A stretch of DNA of 64,000 nt from Phycisphaerales bacterium (GCA_020850415.1 JADZER010000013.1:1-64000); one strand, 5' to 3'; positions 7,884 to 17,579 are shown, counted from the stretch's first letter. The notes: generated by a model from the letters alone, not told the origin. Translations and numbers: made by a program.

Positions 7884-8624
7884 ATGTCCAGCACCGTGGC
7901 CAGCGCCAGCCCACACACCCCGAACCCCGACACCGCCTGGCTCAAACGCCTCGCCGGGAAGTTCGTCGTCTTCGACGGACCCGACGGCTCCGGCAAGTCC
8001 ACCCAGCTCGCACGGTTCGCCGCCGAGTGCGACAGCCACGCCGTCCCCAAGGTCATGGTCCGCGACCCCGGTGGCACGCGGACCGGCGAGCGGATCCGCG
8101 AGGTCCTCCTCAACCCCGCCCACGACGACATGGGCCTGCGCTGCGAGATGCTCCTCTATATGGCCAGCCGCGCCGAGCTGGTCGACGAGCTCATCCGCCC
8201 CGCCCTCAAGGCCCGCAAGCTCGTCATCGCCGACCGCTTCGTCTCCAGCACCCTCGCCTACCAGGGCGCCGCCGGCGGGCTGCGCCCCGAGGAGATCCGC
8301 GCCGCCGCCCAGGCCGCCACCGGCGGGCTCTGGCCCGATGTCACCATCCTCTTCGATATCGACACCGAGCTGGCCAGCGCCCGCATGACCGGCCAGCAGA
8401 CCAAGGGACGCAAGCCCGACCCCACCATGTCGCTCTTCGCCGACCGCATGGAAGCCAAGGGCGACGCCTACCACGCACGCGTTCGACAGGGGTACCTCGA
8501 CCAAGCCCGAGACGAGCCCGACCGCTACCTCGTCGTCGACGCCCGCGGCACGCCCGACCAGGTGTGGGCCGACCTGCTCGCCAAGCTCGGGGCCCACCCC
8601 ATCGCGCACGGAAGCCGAAGCTGA
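7884..8624 (+). CDS. tmk: thymidylate kinase
   Basis: 246 aa. It phosphorylates dTMP to dTDP with ATP in the cytoplasm, an essential step of dTTP synthesis. The P-loop GPDGSGKST lies at residues 32-40. It is followed by the DPGGTRTGERIR region (dTMP-site Arg), the ADRFVSSTLAYQGAAGGL motif for nucleotide-monophosphate binding, and a C-terminal adenine-binding area. An N-terminal extension of about 25 residues precedes the usual start of the fold. ATG 7884 has AGGG just upstream; the distance to the AT-richer gene before it leaves room for a promoter at about 7740-7880. plsY follows after 97 bp. Confidence 0.94.
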   Translation: MSSTVASASPHTPNPDTAWLKRLAGKFVVFDGPDGSGKSTQLARFAAECDSHAVPKVMVRDPGGTRTGERIREVLLNPAHDDMGLRCEMLLYMASRAELVDELIRPALKARKLVIADRFVSSTLAYQGAAGGLRPEEIRAAAQAATGGLWPDVTILFDIDTELASARMTGQQTKGRKPDPTMSLFADRMEAKGDAYHARVRQGYLDQARDEPDRYLVVDARGTPDQVWADLLAKLGAHPIAHGSRS

Positions 8625-8721
8625 GGCTCTGCGAAGCTTCGGATCCGGCAACCCGCCTTCACCCCGCCCCGCCCCACCCGGCCCAGGTGCGGCCCCCCGC
8701 AAACCGGTCTAATCTCCTCTC

Positions 8722-9420
8722 ATGCTCGCGCTCGTGGTCGCCATCCCCCTGGCCTTCCTCTCCGGCTCCGTCCCCTTCGGCCTGCTCATCGCCCGCGCCA
8801 AGGGGGTCAACATCCGCGAGCACGGCTCGGGGAACATCGGCGCAACCAATGTCTGGCGCGTGCTCGGCCGGGGGCCGGGGCTCGCCTGCTTCGCCCTCGA
8901 TGTGCTCAAGGGGCTCCTCCCCACCCTCGGCGCGGGCCTCGCCTCGGGCCTGGTCGGTCGCCCCGACCCGCCGGCCCGCGAGGCGTTGCTCTGGGTCGCC
9001 TGCGCCGCGGCGGCCATCCTGGGGCACATGTTCAGCCCCTGGATCGGGTTCAAGGGCGGGAAAGGTGTTGCAACAGGTTTCGGGGCCCTGCTCGGGATCT
9101 ACCCCCTCCTGACCTGGCCGGCCCTGGGCGCCTTCGCCGCCTGGCTGGTCGTCGCCAAGCTCAGCAAGTATGTGAGCCTCGCCTCCTGCATAGCGGCGCT
9201 GAGCCTGCCGGCAGGGCTGTGGGTGACGGTCGAAGCGCTCTCGGACGCTCCAGCCCGCCACGCCGCCGCGGGACCTTTCTATGGAGCCGTCGGCCTCCTC
9301 GCGGCGGTGGTGGTGGTCAAGCACCGGGCAAACCTCGGGCGCCTCCTCCGAGGCACCGAGAACCGGATCGGCGTCCGCGTCGATCCGCATGCCACCGGGC
9401 CCAAGAGTCCGAGAGCCTGA
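8722..9420 (+). CDS. plsY: acyl-phosphate:glycerol-3-phosphate acyltransferase
   Basis: 232 aa integral membrane enzyme that transfers the acyl group of acyl-phosphate to sn-glycerol-3-phosphate, the first acylation of phospholipid synthesis. All three conserved loops are present: SGSVPFGLLIARAKG near the N-terminus, GSGNIGATNVWRVLG with the downstream DVLKG, and the glycine-rich GHMFSPWIGFKGGKGVATGFG. Five to six hydrophobic segments fit the family. The C-terminal tail (TENRIGVRVDPHATGPKSPRA) is polar. It lies downstream of tmk on the same strand and may be co-transcribed. Confidence 0.95.
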   Translation: MLALVVAIPLAFLSGSVPFGLLIARAKGVNIREHGSGNIGATNVWRVLGRGPGLACFALDVLKGLLPTLGAGLASGLVGRPDPPAREALLWVACAAAAILGHMFSPWIGFKGGKGVATGFGALLGIYPLLTWPALGAFAAWLVVAKLSKYVSLASCIAALSLPAGLWVTVEALSDAPARHAAAGPFYGAVGLLAAVVVVKHRANLGRLLRGTENRIGVRVDPHATGPKSPRA

Positions 9421-9608
9421 CGCCGCGGGCCTCGAGCGGTCCGAAAGATCGGCCTATTTGGGCGATAACTGCGCCAAGCTGGGGGGATGCGCGGGAGTTG
9501 CGCGGTTGGGGTCTACCCACATAGAGCATGCCGAAGGGTCTTGAACCCCCTCGTTCATCTTCCTCCATGCCTGGATCCGATGGTTAGCTCACCGAAGGGA
9601 GGTGTGCC

Positions 9609-9836
9609 GTGCCCAAGCTCAGGCTCTTCAGGGGTTTCGACCCGCTTGAATCCGATGCGATCCCGTTCCCGCGGGCCCGCCAGGCAGAGGGTCGATTCCA
9701 GCTCCGGCTCACCGACTCGGTGGACGCGGTCCGCGAAGTCGAGCACGCCCTCGACCGGGTGCAGCACCGCCTCGACGATGCGCTCTCGCTGGTCAACGGC
9801 GGCTGGTTCAACGACGACGGCCCCCGCGCCGCCTGA
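9609..9836 (+). CDS. small conserved-looking hypothetical protein (GTG start)
   Basis: 75 aa. The GTG at 9609 is supported by GAAGGGAGGT 7-16 bp upstream, a strong ribosome-binding site. The protein contains a likely helix pair (VDAVREVEHALDRVQHRLDDAL), polar and acidic, with no signal peptide or membrane segment. Codon use matches the host. A Rho-independent terminator follows at 9863-9898, which supports a stand-alone transcription unit. The 188 bp upstream (9421-9608) carry no gene, are less GC-rich and include CCGA-AAGA-TCGG; they may hold the promoter. No family recognised. Confidence 0.65.
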   Translation: MPKLRLFRGFDPLESDAIPFPRARQAEGRFQLRLTDSVDAVREVEHALDRVQHRLDDALSLVNGGWFNDDGPRAA

Positions 9837-9862
9837 CCACACCGCCCCGATCCAAGACACGC

Positions 9863-9898
9863 AAGGCCCCGGGAACGCAACCCCGGGGCCTTCTTCTT
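9863..9898 (+). terminator. Rho-independent terminator
   Basis: The stem AAGGCCCCGGG (9863-9873) pairs with CCCGGGGCCTT (9882-9892) around a short AACGCAAC loop and is followed by TTCTTCTT. It sits 27 bp after the stop of the 75-aa gene. Confidence 0.85.
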
Positions 9899-10090
9899 GC
9901 GCCCCGTGAACCCGGCGCCCCCCGCTCCCCGGGTCAGCGGCACAGGTCGCTCTCTCCCCTCACGAACAGGTTCGTCCGGATCACCCCGGACCACGGCGCG
10001 GACCGTCCACCGGCTCCCCCGGAGGCGCGGGCGCACCCGGACCCGCCGCAGCTGCTCAGACTCGCGCCGTGCCCGCCCCCGTCAACCCGA

Positions 10091-12139
10091 TCACTGGCTC
10101 GGATCGGTCTCCTGCCACTCGACCACCTGGAGCTGACTCTGCCCCTCGGTGATCGTCACCATCTGCGGGATGGTGGTCGAGCCGATGGTGGTGCTCGCGG
10201 CGCCGGGAACCACGGACTGGCTCACCAGCCCGTTGTTGAAGTACGCCTTGACGGCGTAGCCGGTCGCCGGGTTCACGCCGCCGAAGTGCAGCCAGAGCGG
10301 CTCCTGGCCGGCGAAGCCCCGCATGGCGCCGACATCGCGTCGGCCGAGGAGCGTGCCGCCCGCCGAGTACACCTCCACGCGCACGCCCACGCCGGCGCGG
10401 TTGGTCCCGCCGTCGCCGAGCCCGACGACCCGGACCTTGAGGTACCGGTCGGTGTCGGTGGAGTTCTCCAGCAGCAGCGGGCCGGCGCCGATGCGGCTGA
10501 GCAGCAGGTCCAGGTCGCCGTCGTTGTCGTAGTCGGCGAACACCGCGTCGGACCCCTCGCCGGTGACCGGCAGGGTGGTCTCGTCGAAGGTGCCGTCGCC
10601 CTGGTTCTCGTAGAGCAGGTGCGCCGACCCGTTCGCCCCCACGACGCACAGGTCCAGGTCGCCGTCGTTGTCGTAGTCGCCCCAGCACCCGGACCGGTGC
10701 CCGGCGGTCGTGGTGATGCCCGCCGCCGAGGCCACCTCGCTGAACGACCCGCCGGCGTTCTGCCGGAACAGTGCGCACGGCTGCCCGGCGTCCAGCCGGG
10801 CGGCGAAGAGATCCAGGTCGCCGTCGTTGTCGTAATCGCCCCAGGCCGAGCCGAACTTGTCGTTCTCGCCGGTGGTGACGGCGATCGCCCCGGTCTGCTC
10901 CGCGAAGGTCCCGTCGCCCTGGGAGAGGAAGAACCGACCCCCGCCGTAGTGGTAGAAGAAGTCGGTGTACCCGTCGTTGTTGACATCGCCGGAGGAGACA
11001 TAGTCGCCGTTGCCCGCCGCCCCGAGCCCGTCGAGGCCGAGCGCCGCGCTGTCCGCGCTCGTGATGGTCGGCGCGATCGCCCCCGGCCCGGGCGGCGCGT
11101 AGAGCCCCGCGAAGTACCCGTTCTCCGAGCACTGGATGATGTCGCACCAGCCGTCGCGGTCGACATCGGCCAGGCAGAGCCCCTCGTTGTTCGAGGGCTC
11201 CGTGAACCCGAGCGCGGAGGCGGTCTGGCGGGTGAACGAGGCCGACCCGTTGTTCCAGAACGCCGCGGCGGTGTACCAGTCCGGCGAGTTCGACGCCCAG
11301 AGGTCCAGATCGCCGTCGTTATCAAGGTCGACGAGCCCGCACTGACGCCGCACATCGCTGAACGAGAACGAGCCGGCGTTGAACGCCTGGTTGGGCGTCT
11401 GGATCAAGAGCCTGGGCGAGGAGCCCGAGATGAACAGGTCAGGGCGCCCGTCGCCGTTCAGGTCGTTGCAGAACGGGCTCGAGCCGTACTCGAACGAGCT
11501 GGTCGTGCTGCCGGCGAGCCCGGCGCCGCCAGAGCTATCCGAGAGCCGGGAGAGATCGAGCACGAAGTTGTCCTGATAGGCGTGCTGCCCCGGGTTCATG
11601 GACGCGACGAACAGGAAGACCAGGTAGTCGTACTCCTCGGCGATCTCGGGCGTCACGGTGAACTCGCCCTCGAAGGCATGCCACGGGTTGCCCTCCTCGC
11701 CCGACCGCGAGTACTCCTTGTAGACGCTCACGGCCTTGGGGTTGGAGAAGGCGTACAGGATGTTCTGGTAGGTCAGCGTGATCGACGCGTCGGACTTGGC
11801 CGCGAGGATGTGCCAGTAGTGCAGCTGCGTGTAATAGTCCTCGTAGCTGGTCTCGAGCCCGAGGCTGAAGGTCCCTGCCGCGGGCATCGCCACCGCCTGC
11901 AGGAGCCCGCGCCCCTGCCAGTTCGTCGCCTCCAGCGTGAGCTTCGCAACGCCGGCGTCCACCGCGAAGTTGTGCCCGTACCACACCCCAGGCCCCTCGA
12001 CATTCGCACGCCAGGTGGTCACCTCGGCGATCGTGCCGCTGAAGCCAGGGTCGGTCAGGGCGTTCTCGCTCTGCGCCCACGCCGCGGTCGACGCCCCCAG
12101 AGCGCCGGCGACAGCGTGCAGGATGGTCGTGCGGGGCAT
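10091..12139 (-). CDS. secreted FG-GAP/VCBS-repeat protein with ASPIC/UnbV domain
   Basis: 682 aa from ATG 12139, which has GAGGAGAG upstream; the longer reading frame to 12340 has no comparable start. Signal peptide residues 1-22 (cleavage near AAWAQS). Residues 25-240 look like a carbohydrate-binding-type beta-sandwich. They are followed by a run of FG-GAP/VCBS blades with repeated calcium loops of the form DxDNDGDLDL (for example GDYDNDGDLDLCVVG). A C-terminal ASPIC/UnbV-like domain contains RAGVGVRVEVYSAGG. This is the layout of bacterial CRTAC1-like extracellular proteins, usually tied to adhesion or surface binding. Transcribed toward the plsY-side terminator region. Confidence 0.88.
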   Translation of the reverse strand: MPRTTILHAVAGALGASTAAWAQSENALTDPGFSGTIAEVTTWRANVEGPGVWYGHNFAVDAGVAKLTLEATNWQGRGLLQAVAMPAAGTFSLGLETSYEDYYTQLHYWHILAAKSDASITLTYQNILYAFSNPKAVSVYKEYSRSGEEGNPWHAFEGEFTVTPEIAEEYDYLVFLFVASMNPGQHAYQDNFVLDLSRLSDSSGGAGLAGSTTSSFEYGSSPFCNDLNGDGRPDLFISGSSPRLLIQTPNQAFNAGSFSFSDVRRQCGLVDLDNDGDLDLWASNSPDWYTAAAFWNNGSASFTRQTASALGFTEPSNNEGLCLADVDRDGWCDIIQCSENGYFAGLYAPPGPGAIAPTITSADSAALGLDGLGAAGNGDYVSSGDVNNDGYTDFFYHYGGGRFFLSQGDGTFAEQTGAIAVTTGENDKFGSAWGDYDNDGDLDLFAARLDAGQPCALFRQNAGGSFSEVASAAGITTTAGHRSGCWGDYDNDGDLDLCVVGANGSAHLLYENQGDGTFDETTLPVTGEGSDAVFADYDNDGDLDLLLSRIGAGPLLLENSTDTDRYLKVRVVGLGDGGTNRAGVGVRVEVYSAGGTLLGRRDVGAMRGFAGQEPLWLHFGGVNPATGYAVKAYFNNGLVSQSVVPGAASTTIGSTTIPQMVTITEGQSQLQVVEWQETDPSQ

Positions 12140-12308
12140 GCGGTCTCTCCTCGTGGCGGCGATACCACGAGCATCGCAATCCCGAGCCCCCCCGGTGCAC
12201 GCCAATCCGCCGGGCGCCCCCGCCCCCTCCGCGATCACGCGGCCTGGGGAGGATGGTGCGGGCCGACCGCCTGTTATCAGACCTTGACCCCGCCGGCTAG
12301 CCACCGCG

Positions 12309-14399
12309 CTACCCCTCGCGCAGCGACGCCGCGATCGCAACCTCCTGCAGGCGCACGCTCGAGGTATCCAGGTCGTGCTTGGCCCGGTAGAGCTCGTCGG
12401 CGTCGGCGCTGCGCCAGTCCGCCTCGGCCCGGGCGATCAGACCGATCAGGTGGTCGCGCTTGGCCCCCAGCGACGCGCGGTAGCCCGGCTCCAGCGCCGC
12501 CCCGTGCCGGTCGAGCTGCTCCCCGATCCACTTGAGGTCGAGCCGGCCGTTGACGATCAGATCCACCACGCGGTGTTGCTGCATGTCCTCCCGCGCGTGC
12601 CGGAAGCTCTCGGCCTCGATCCGGTCAACCTCCTCGCGCGTCAGCCCGTGGTTGGGCACCACCTGCAGCTCGGCACGCCTGCCCGTCCGCTTCTCCATCG
12701 CCGTCACGCGGAGCACGCCCCCGGCGTCGACGAGGAACTCGACCTCCAGCTGCGGCACCCCCGCCGGCATCGGCGGCAGACCCCGCAGGTCAAACACGCC
12801 CAGCGACCGGCAGTGCTCGACCATCTCCCGCTCGCCCTGGAGCACATGGATCTTGATGGAGGTCTGGCCGTCGACGCTGGTGGTGAACCGCTCGGTCGCG
12901 CGCGCGGGCACCGTGCTGTTGGCGACGATGAGCTTGGCGACCGCCCCGCCGGCGGTCTCGATGCCCAGGGAGAGCGGGATGACATCGAGCAGCAGCGCCC
13001 CCTTCGCCACACCCGACATGATCCCCGCCTGCACCGCCGCGCCCAGCGCGACGACCCGGTCGGGGTCCAGCGCCGTGTACGGCTCGAGCCCGAAGAACTC
13101 GCCCACCCGCCGGCGCACCAGCGGGATCCGCGTCGAGCCGCCGACCATGATGACCGCGTCGATGGTGGCACGGCTCTCCGAGCCTTGCGCCGTGGTGGCA
13201 CGGCTCTCCGAGCCGTGAGTCAAGGTGGTCCGGCTCTCCGAGCCGGGCAAAAGTCCGGCCTCCCGTACCGCCCGCCGGCAGCACTCGATCGCGCGGTCCA
13301 CCCACCCGGCCATCATGCCCTCGAGCTCCCCGCGCGTCACCGTCGTCTCGAAGACCCCACGCGCCGCCACATCGATCCGCACCGACGCGCGCTGCTCCTC
13401 GCTGAGCCTGTGCTTGATCGCCTGCGCAAACTGCGTGAGCGCCCGACGCGTCGATGGATCCAGCCCCGCCAACGGATCCCCCCCCGCCTCCCCCCCTGTC
13501 TCGCTCCCGAGCCCCAACCCCGCCCGCATCCGCCCCGCCAGCATCCGCACCAGCGCATGGTCGATGTCGTCGCCCCCAAGGTGCGTGTCCCCCGCCGTCG
13601 AGAGCACCTGGAAGAACGCCGGCTGGTCCGGCGTGGCCCCCGGGTCGGGGTTCGGCGTGATCCGCAGCACCGACACATCGAAGGTCCCGCCGCCCAGATC
13701 GAAGATCACGACCGTCCGAGGCTCGCGCTTCTCGCCCAGCCCAAGCCCGTACGCCAACGCCGCGGCCGTGGGCTCGTTGACGATCCGCACCACCTCCAAC
13801 CCCGCCAAGCGCCCCGCGTCCCGCGTCGCCTGGCGCTGGGCATCGTCGAAGTACGCCGGCACGGTCACCACCGCCCTGCGCACCTCTTGCCCCAACGCCG
13901 CGCTCGCACGATCCGCCAGCTCCCGCAGGATCAGCGCCGAGACCTCCTGCGGCGAGACGACGCGGGGAGGCTGAGCGACGGAGCGACGAAGCGACGAAGC
14001 GACGGAGGGCTCGCCTTCCGAGGGCCTTGCCCCTTCGTCGCTCCGTCGCTCCGTGCCTTCGTCCCTTGGTATTTCCACCCTCGCCGTATTGTGCTCCCCG
14101 GCAACGATCTTGTACGACAGATACGGCACATCCTCCGCCGCGTCCGCCAGCGATCGCCCCATCAGCCGCTTCACGCTCGACACCGTCGTCGTGGGGAACT
14201 CCACCGCCCGCTCGGCGGCGTCGACGCCCACCACCGTGCGCACGGCGCCGTCCGCGCCCACCTCGAACCGCACCACGCTGGGCAGGAGCGCCCGCCCCTG
14301 CGCGTCGTCGATCGTCCGCGGGCCGCGCTCGTCGTACACCGCCACCAGGCTGTTGGTCGTGCCCAGATCGATGCCGACGATGATGCCCGGCGTGCTCAT
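12309..14399 (-). CDS. Hsp70-family chaperone (HscA/DnaK-like) with two in-frame repeat insertions
   Basis: 696 aa from ATG 14399 (the open frame continues to 16877 antisense to the phosphoesterase, which is spurious). The actin-like ATPase is intact: GIDLGTTNS at residues 9-17, [13 protein letters not shown] and VGGSTRIP (about 420-427). The substrate-binding domain ([27 protein letters not shown]) is followed by a helical lid. The size and divergent lid are closer to HscA-type iron-sulfur-assembly chaperones than to canonical DnaK; no isc genes adjoin. Residues about 110-143 and 386-415 are encoded by repeat elements (see separate entries). Both lie in expected surface loops, so the protein could still fold. 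Confidence 0.9.
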   Translation of the reverse strand: MSTPGIIVGIDLGTTNSLVAVYDERGPRTIDDAQGRALLPSVVRFEVGADGAVRTVVGVDAAERAVEFPTTTVSSVKRLMGRSLADAAEDVPYLSYKIVAGEHNTARVEIPRDEGTERRSDEGARPSEGEPSVASSLRRSVAQPPRVVSPQEVSALILRELADRASAALGQEVRRAVVTVPAYFDDAQRQATRDAGRLAGLEVVRIVNEPTAAALAYGLGLGEKREPRTVVIFDLGGGTFDVSVLRITPNPDPGATPDQPAFFQVLSTAGDTHLGGDDIDHALVRMLAGRMRAGLGLGSETGGEAGGDPLAGLDPSTRRALTQFAQAIKHRLSEEQRASVRIDVAARGVFETTVTRGELEGMMAGWVDRAIECCRRAVREAGLLPGSESRTTLTHGSESRATTAQGSESRATIDAVIMVGGSTRIPLVRRRVGEFFGLEPYTALDPDRVVALGAAVQAGIMSGVAKGALLLDVIPLSLGIETAGGAVAKLIVANSTVPARATERFTTSVDGQTSIKIHVLQGEREMVEHCRSLGVFDLRGLPPMPAGVPQLEVEFLVDAGGVLRVTAMEKRTGRRAELQVVPNHGLTREEVDRIEAESFRHAREDMQQHRVVDLIVNGRLDLKWIGEQLDRHGAALEPGYRASLGAKRDHLIGLIARAEADWRSADADELYRAKHDLDTSSVRLQEVAIAASLREG
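13164..13244. repeat. three 30-bp tandem copies of a palindromic element inside the hsp70-like gene
   Basis: Units start at 13164, 13194 and 13224, each containing GGTGG(C/T)(A/C)CGGCTCTCCGAGCC. On the coding (minus) strand they encode [20 protein letters not shown] and [10 protein letters not shown] in phase. A single copy with 24 identical bases (matching 13194-13217, opposite orientation) occurs at 20092-20115, outside coding sequence. The family is therefore dispersed. Confidence 0.9.
13973..14065. repeat. inverted-repeat element (GCGACGGA type) inserted in frame in the hsp70-like gene
   Basis: The left arm 13973-14007 is built of GAGCGACG(G/A)A words. The right arm 14031-14065 is the approximate reverse complement (CCTTCGTCGCTCCGTCGCTCC). 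The spacer is GGCTCGCCTTCCGAGGGCC. In the Hsp70 frame it encodes a charged low-complexity stretch ([19 protein letters not shown]) that interrupts a normally compact ATPase subdomain. Codon use is unlike the surrounding gene. Confidence 0.85.
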
Positions 14400-14540
14400 C
14401 GCCCGGACGATAGGCCCAAGCCCTGCGCGCAGCGCAAAGGTTCGGTTAACCTCCCTCCCCGGCGCCCGCGCCCACCCGCACGCCCAATCCCCCGCCCCGG
14501 CACAAGATAGAGTGGCCCTTCCCCCGCCGAGGAACCGACC

Positions 14541-16862
14541 ATGCGCCATCTGTACACCGCTCTCACCTGCGCCCTGATCCTCGTGGCGCCGGCCCGCGCC
14601 CAAGACGCGCCGACCGGCCCAGCGCAGGTCACCGACTTCTATGTCGGCCCGTTCGTCCAGCATGTCACGACGACCTCGGCGTGGATCGTCTGGGAGTCCG
14701 ACAGCGGCAGCGACAGCACCGTCGAGTTCGGCCCCACCGGCGACCTCGGGCGCACCGCGACCGGCAACTCGATCCCCAGCGAGGGCCCCCGGCGCATCCA
14801 CTCGGCCCGCATCGACCGGCTCTCGCCCGACACCCGCTTCTACTACCGCGTCAGCACCGGCGCCCAGACCAGCGAGGTCTTCTGGTTCCGCACCCCGCCC
14901 GTCGCCGCCGCCGAGAAGCCCTTCCGCTTCGTCGCCGTCTCCGACACCCAGACCGACTGGTCCAACGACGACCAGCTCCTCGGGACGGTCAACGACGGGA
15001 TCATCCGCCACCTCGCCGCCACCTACGGCGGCGACCTCGCCGACCAGCTCGCCTTCGCCGTCCTCGCGGGCGATGTCGTCGACAACGGCAACAACTACCC
15101 CGAGTGGAAGACCGAGTTCTTCGACGAAACCGAGAGCCTGCTCCACTATGTCCCGCTCTACCCCGTCGCCGGCAACCACGAGCAGGACGCCCGCTGGTAC
15201 TTCGACTACTTCCACCTCCCCGAGAACGGCACGCAGGGCTACCTCGAGCACTGGTACTGGACCGACTACTCCAATGTCCGCGTCATCGGGCTGGATTCCA
15301 ACGGCGGGTACCGCGTGCAGGCCCAGCTCGACTGGCTCGACGGCGTGCTCGCCGACGCCGGCGCGGACGACGACATCGACTTCGTCTTCGCCCAGCTCCA
15401 CCACCCGTTCAAGAGCGAGCTCTGGCTCCCCGGCGAGCTGGACTACACCGGCGAGATCGTCGGCCGCCTCGAGGCCTTCACCGAGCAGACCGGCAAGCCC
15501 AGCGTCCACTTCTTCGGGCACACCCACGGCTACTCCCGCGGGCAGAGCCGCGACCACCGGCACCTCTGGATCAATGTCGCCAGCGGCGAGGGCAACCCCG
15601 ACTACTGGGGCGAGTACGCCCAGCGCGACTACCCCGAGTTCCAGTACTCCACCCCCGAGTACGGCTTCGTCGTCGTCGATGTCGAGGCGGGAGACACGCC
15701 CCGGTTCCGCGTGCAGCGCTACAGCCTCGGCAACGAGTTCGTCGAGCGCGACAACGAGCTGATCGACGAGATCACCGTCCGCATGTTCAACACCCCCCCG
15801 GCGACGCCCGCCGCCATCTTCCCCGCCGACGGCCAGACCGACCTCCCGCCCGACCTGCTCACGCTGCGGGCCTCGCCCTTCGCCGACGCCGACGGCGACG
15901 ACCACTGGGAGAGCCACTTCCAGATCACCGCCACCCCCGGCGACTACACCAGCCCCGCCGCCGACGAGTGGGTCAGGTTCGAGAACTGGTACAGCCCGCC
16001 CGACGCGTCGGGCCCCCCGACCGGCTACTACAGCGTCAACACCGTCGCCGACCCCGATGTCTCGCGCGCCGAGATCCGCGCCCTGGAGCCCAACCGCTCC
16101 TACGCCTGGCGCGTCCGCTACCGCGATCAGGGCCTCGAGTGGAGCGGCTGGTCCGAGGAGGCCTCGTTCACCACCGGAGCCTGGTCCGGCTCGGACAACC
16201 TGCTCGAGAACCCCGGCGCCGAGAGCGGCGCCGACGGATGGACCGTCCTCGACGAGCCGCTCGAGTCCCTCGGCGCCGACGACTGCGGCTCGGGGACCCA
16301 GCCGGCCGAGGGCTCGCGCTTCTTCGCCGTCGGCGGCGTGTGCGCCGGCGAGAGCGAGTACGGCGAGGCCGTGCAGCGCGCCGATATCTCCGAGCTCAGG
16401 TACCAGATCGACGAAGGCCTCTGGCGCGTCCGCTTCGGCGCCACGCTCAAGGACTACGCCGGGAGCGACAGGCCCGAGGTGTGGCTCACCTTCCTCAGCG
16501 AGCGGTTCACCGTCATCGACCAGACCCAACGGCTCGGCACCCTGTCGAGCCAGTGGGAGCGCGTCGGGTCGTTCCTCACCGTCCCCCGCGGCACGCGCCA
16601 CATCGAGTTCCACCTCGCCGGCACCCGCCACGCCGGCGCCGACAACGACTCCTACGCCGACGCCCTCGAACTGCTGCTCATCCCCGAGGGGTACTGCACC
16701 GCCGACTTCAACAGCGACGGGGCCGTGAACACCCAGGACTTCCTCGTGTTCCTCAACGCCTGGGCCGCCGGCGACGACGACGCCGATGTCAACCACGACG
16801 ACGACATCAATGTGCAGGATGTGCTCGCGTTCCTGAACCTCTGGCCGCTGGGCTGCGCCTGA
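14541..16862 (+). CDS. secreted calcineurin-like metallophosphoesterase with C-terminal GC-type dockerin-like domain
   Basis: 773 aa. Signal peptide residues 1-21 ([11 protein letters not shown]). The N-terminal Fn3-like/purple-acid-phosphatase-type domain (about 30-125) precedes the phosphoesterase. Its metal-ligand motifs appear in order: [23 protein letters not shown] and [10 protein letters not shown] second beta-domain (about 415-540) and a jelly-roll-like region (about 555-710) follow. The C-terminus is [20 protein letters not shown], then a second EF-hand loop ([16 protein letters not shown]), ending GCA. I predict an exported phosphatase or phosphodiesterase. It is transcribed divergently from the Hsp70-like gene. 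Confidence 0.9.
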   Translation: MRHLYTALTCALILVAPARAQDAPTGPAQVTDFYVGPFVQHVTTTSAWIVWESDSGSDSTVEFGPTGDLGRTATGNSIPSEGPRRIHSARIDRLSPDTRFYYRVSTGAQTSEVFWFRTPPVAAAEKPFRFVAVSDTQTDWSNDDQLLGTVNDGIIRHLAATYGGDLADQLAFAVLAGDVVDNGNNYPEWKTEFFDETESLLHYVPLYPVAGNHEQDARWYFDYFHLPENGTQGYLEHWYWTDYSNVRVIGLDSNGGYRVQAQLDWLDGVLADAGADDDIDFVFAQLHHPFKSELWLPGELDYTGEIVGRLEAFTEQTGKPSVHFFGHTHGYSRGQSRDHRHLWINVASGEGNPDYWGEYAQRDYPEFQYSTPEYGFVVVDVEAGDTPRFRVQRYSLGNEFVERDNELIDEITVRMFNTPPATPAAIFPADGQTDLPPDLLTLRASPFADADGDDHWESHFQITATPGDYTSPAADEWVRFENWYSPPDASGPPTGYYSVNTVADPDVSRAEIRALEPNRSYAWRVRYRDQGLEWSGWSEEASFTTGAWSGSDNLLENPGAESGADGWTVLDEPLESLGADDCGSGTQPAEGSRFFAVGGVCAGESEYGEAVQRADISELRYQIDEGLWRVRFGATLKDYAGSDRPEVWLTFLSERFTVIDQTQRLGTLSSQWERVGSFLTVPRGTRHIEFHLAGTRHAGADNDSYADALELLLIPEGYCTADFNSDGAVNTQDFLVFLNAWAAGDDDADVNHDDDINVQDVLAFLNLWPLGCA

Positions 16863-16879
16863 GGGCGATCCCGACACAA

Positions 16880-16912
16880 AAGCAAACGACCGCCCGGGCG
16901 GGCGGTCGCTGC
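16880..16912 (-). terminator. Rho-independent terminator of the DUF1579 gene
   Basis: The perfect G/C palindrome GACCGCCCGGGCGGGCGGTC lies at 16888-16907. On the minus strand it is followed by GTTTGCTTTTG, which fits termination of the minus-strand gene ending at 16938. On the plus strand no U-tract follows, so it is a weaker candidate for the phosphoesterase gene. Confidence 0.75.
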
Positions 16913-16937
16913 GAACCTGTGGGTTGCGTCCCCGTGC

Positions 16938-17579
16938 TCAGCGGCCCGCGTCCGCGCTGGCGGTCTTCGAGGTACGGGTGTACTTGATCTCCATGACCTT
17001 GTACTCCTTGCCCGTGTCCGGGGCCGGGCCGTACATGGTCAGGGTCATGGTGTCCTCGCCCGTGCGGCGCTCGACCTCGCGGAAGATCGCGGGCTTGTTG
17101 GTCATCGGGCAGTTGTACTTGAAGGTCCAGGTGATCGTGTCGCCCTCGGAGTTCAGCTCGCCGGTGCCCATCATCATGCCCGTGCCGGAGCTGTCGATCC
17201 AGGTGCCCTGGAAGCTCTTCGACACATTGTCAAAGCCGTAGAGCCCGAAGCCGTTGAACGCCCCCATGCCGGGCATCTCGCCCTCGGTCTCGCACTTGAC
17301 GAAGCGCCCGTCCATCATCGGCGTGATGGTCGTCGTGCACTCGCTCTGCATCGCCTCGGCGCTCGGGGTCATCCACATCGTGCACTGGCCCTTCCAGACG
17401 CCCGTGCCCTCGGCCAGGAACTCGTGCATCTCGCCCGGCGTCGCCGCCAGCACGCACGCCTCCATCTGCTCCATCGTCATCCCGGGAGGGAGCTCGGGCT
17501 GACCGCCCTGCTGGGCGAACGCCGAACAAGCCATCACAGCGACAGTCCCGACAAGCGAGAACATGCGGTTGCGCTTCAT
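16938..17579 (-). CDS. secreted DUF1579-family protein
   Basis: 213 aa from ATG 17579, with CAGGAGA 5-11 bp upstream; the longer frame to 17699 is not supported by a ribosome-binding site. Signal peptide residues 1-23 (VAVMACSAFAQQ). The mature part shows features of DUF1579: GVWKGQCTMWMTP, a repeated STAY-like beta pattern (FVKCETEGEMPGMGAFNGFG, FQGTWIDSSGTGMM) and a C-terminal strand set (TMTLTMYGPAPDTGKEYKVM). It is unusually Met-rich (MTMEQME, GMMMGTG). The family is a lipocalin-like barrel of unknown role in the envelope. Its own terminator follows. Confidence 0.82.
   Translation of the reverse strand: MKRNRMFSLVGTVAVMACSAFAQQGGQPELPPGMTMEQMEACVLAATPGEMHEFLAEGTGVWKGQCTMWMTPSAEAMQSECTTTITPMMDGRFVKCETEGEMPGMGAFNGFGLYGFDNVSKSFQGTWIDSSGTGMMMGTGELNSEGDTITWTFKYNCPMTNKPAIFREVERRTGEDTMTLTMYGPAPDTGKEYKVMEIKYTRTSKTASADAGR

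Noticed and set aside
9421..9608. Possible tRNA or structured RNA gene in the lower-GC gap after plsY
   Set aside because: No cloverleaf, no T-loop GTTCRA motif in the right place and no CCA end. Most likely the promoter and leader of the 75-aa gene.
14400..16877. Extension of the hsp70-like frame to 16877, giving a 1522-codon frame
   Set aside because: The part upstream of ATG 14399 is antisense to the phosphoesterase gene, which has a signal peptide and full catalytic motifs. The chaperone begins with the usual GIDLGTTNS at its N-terminus.
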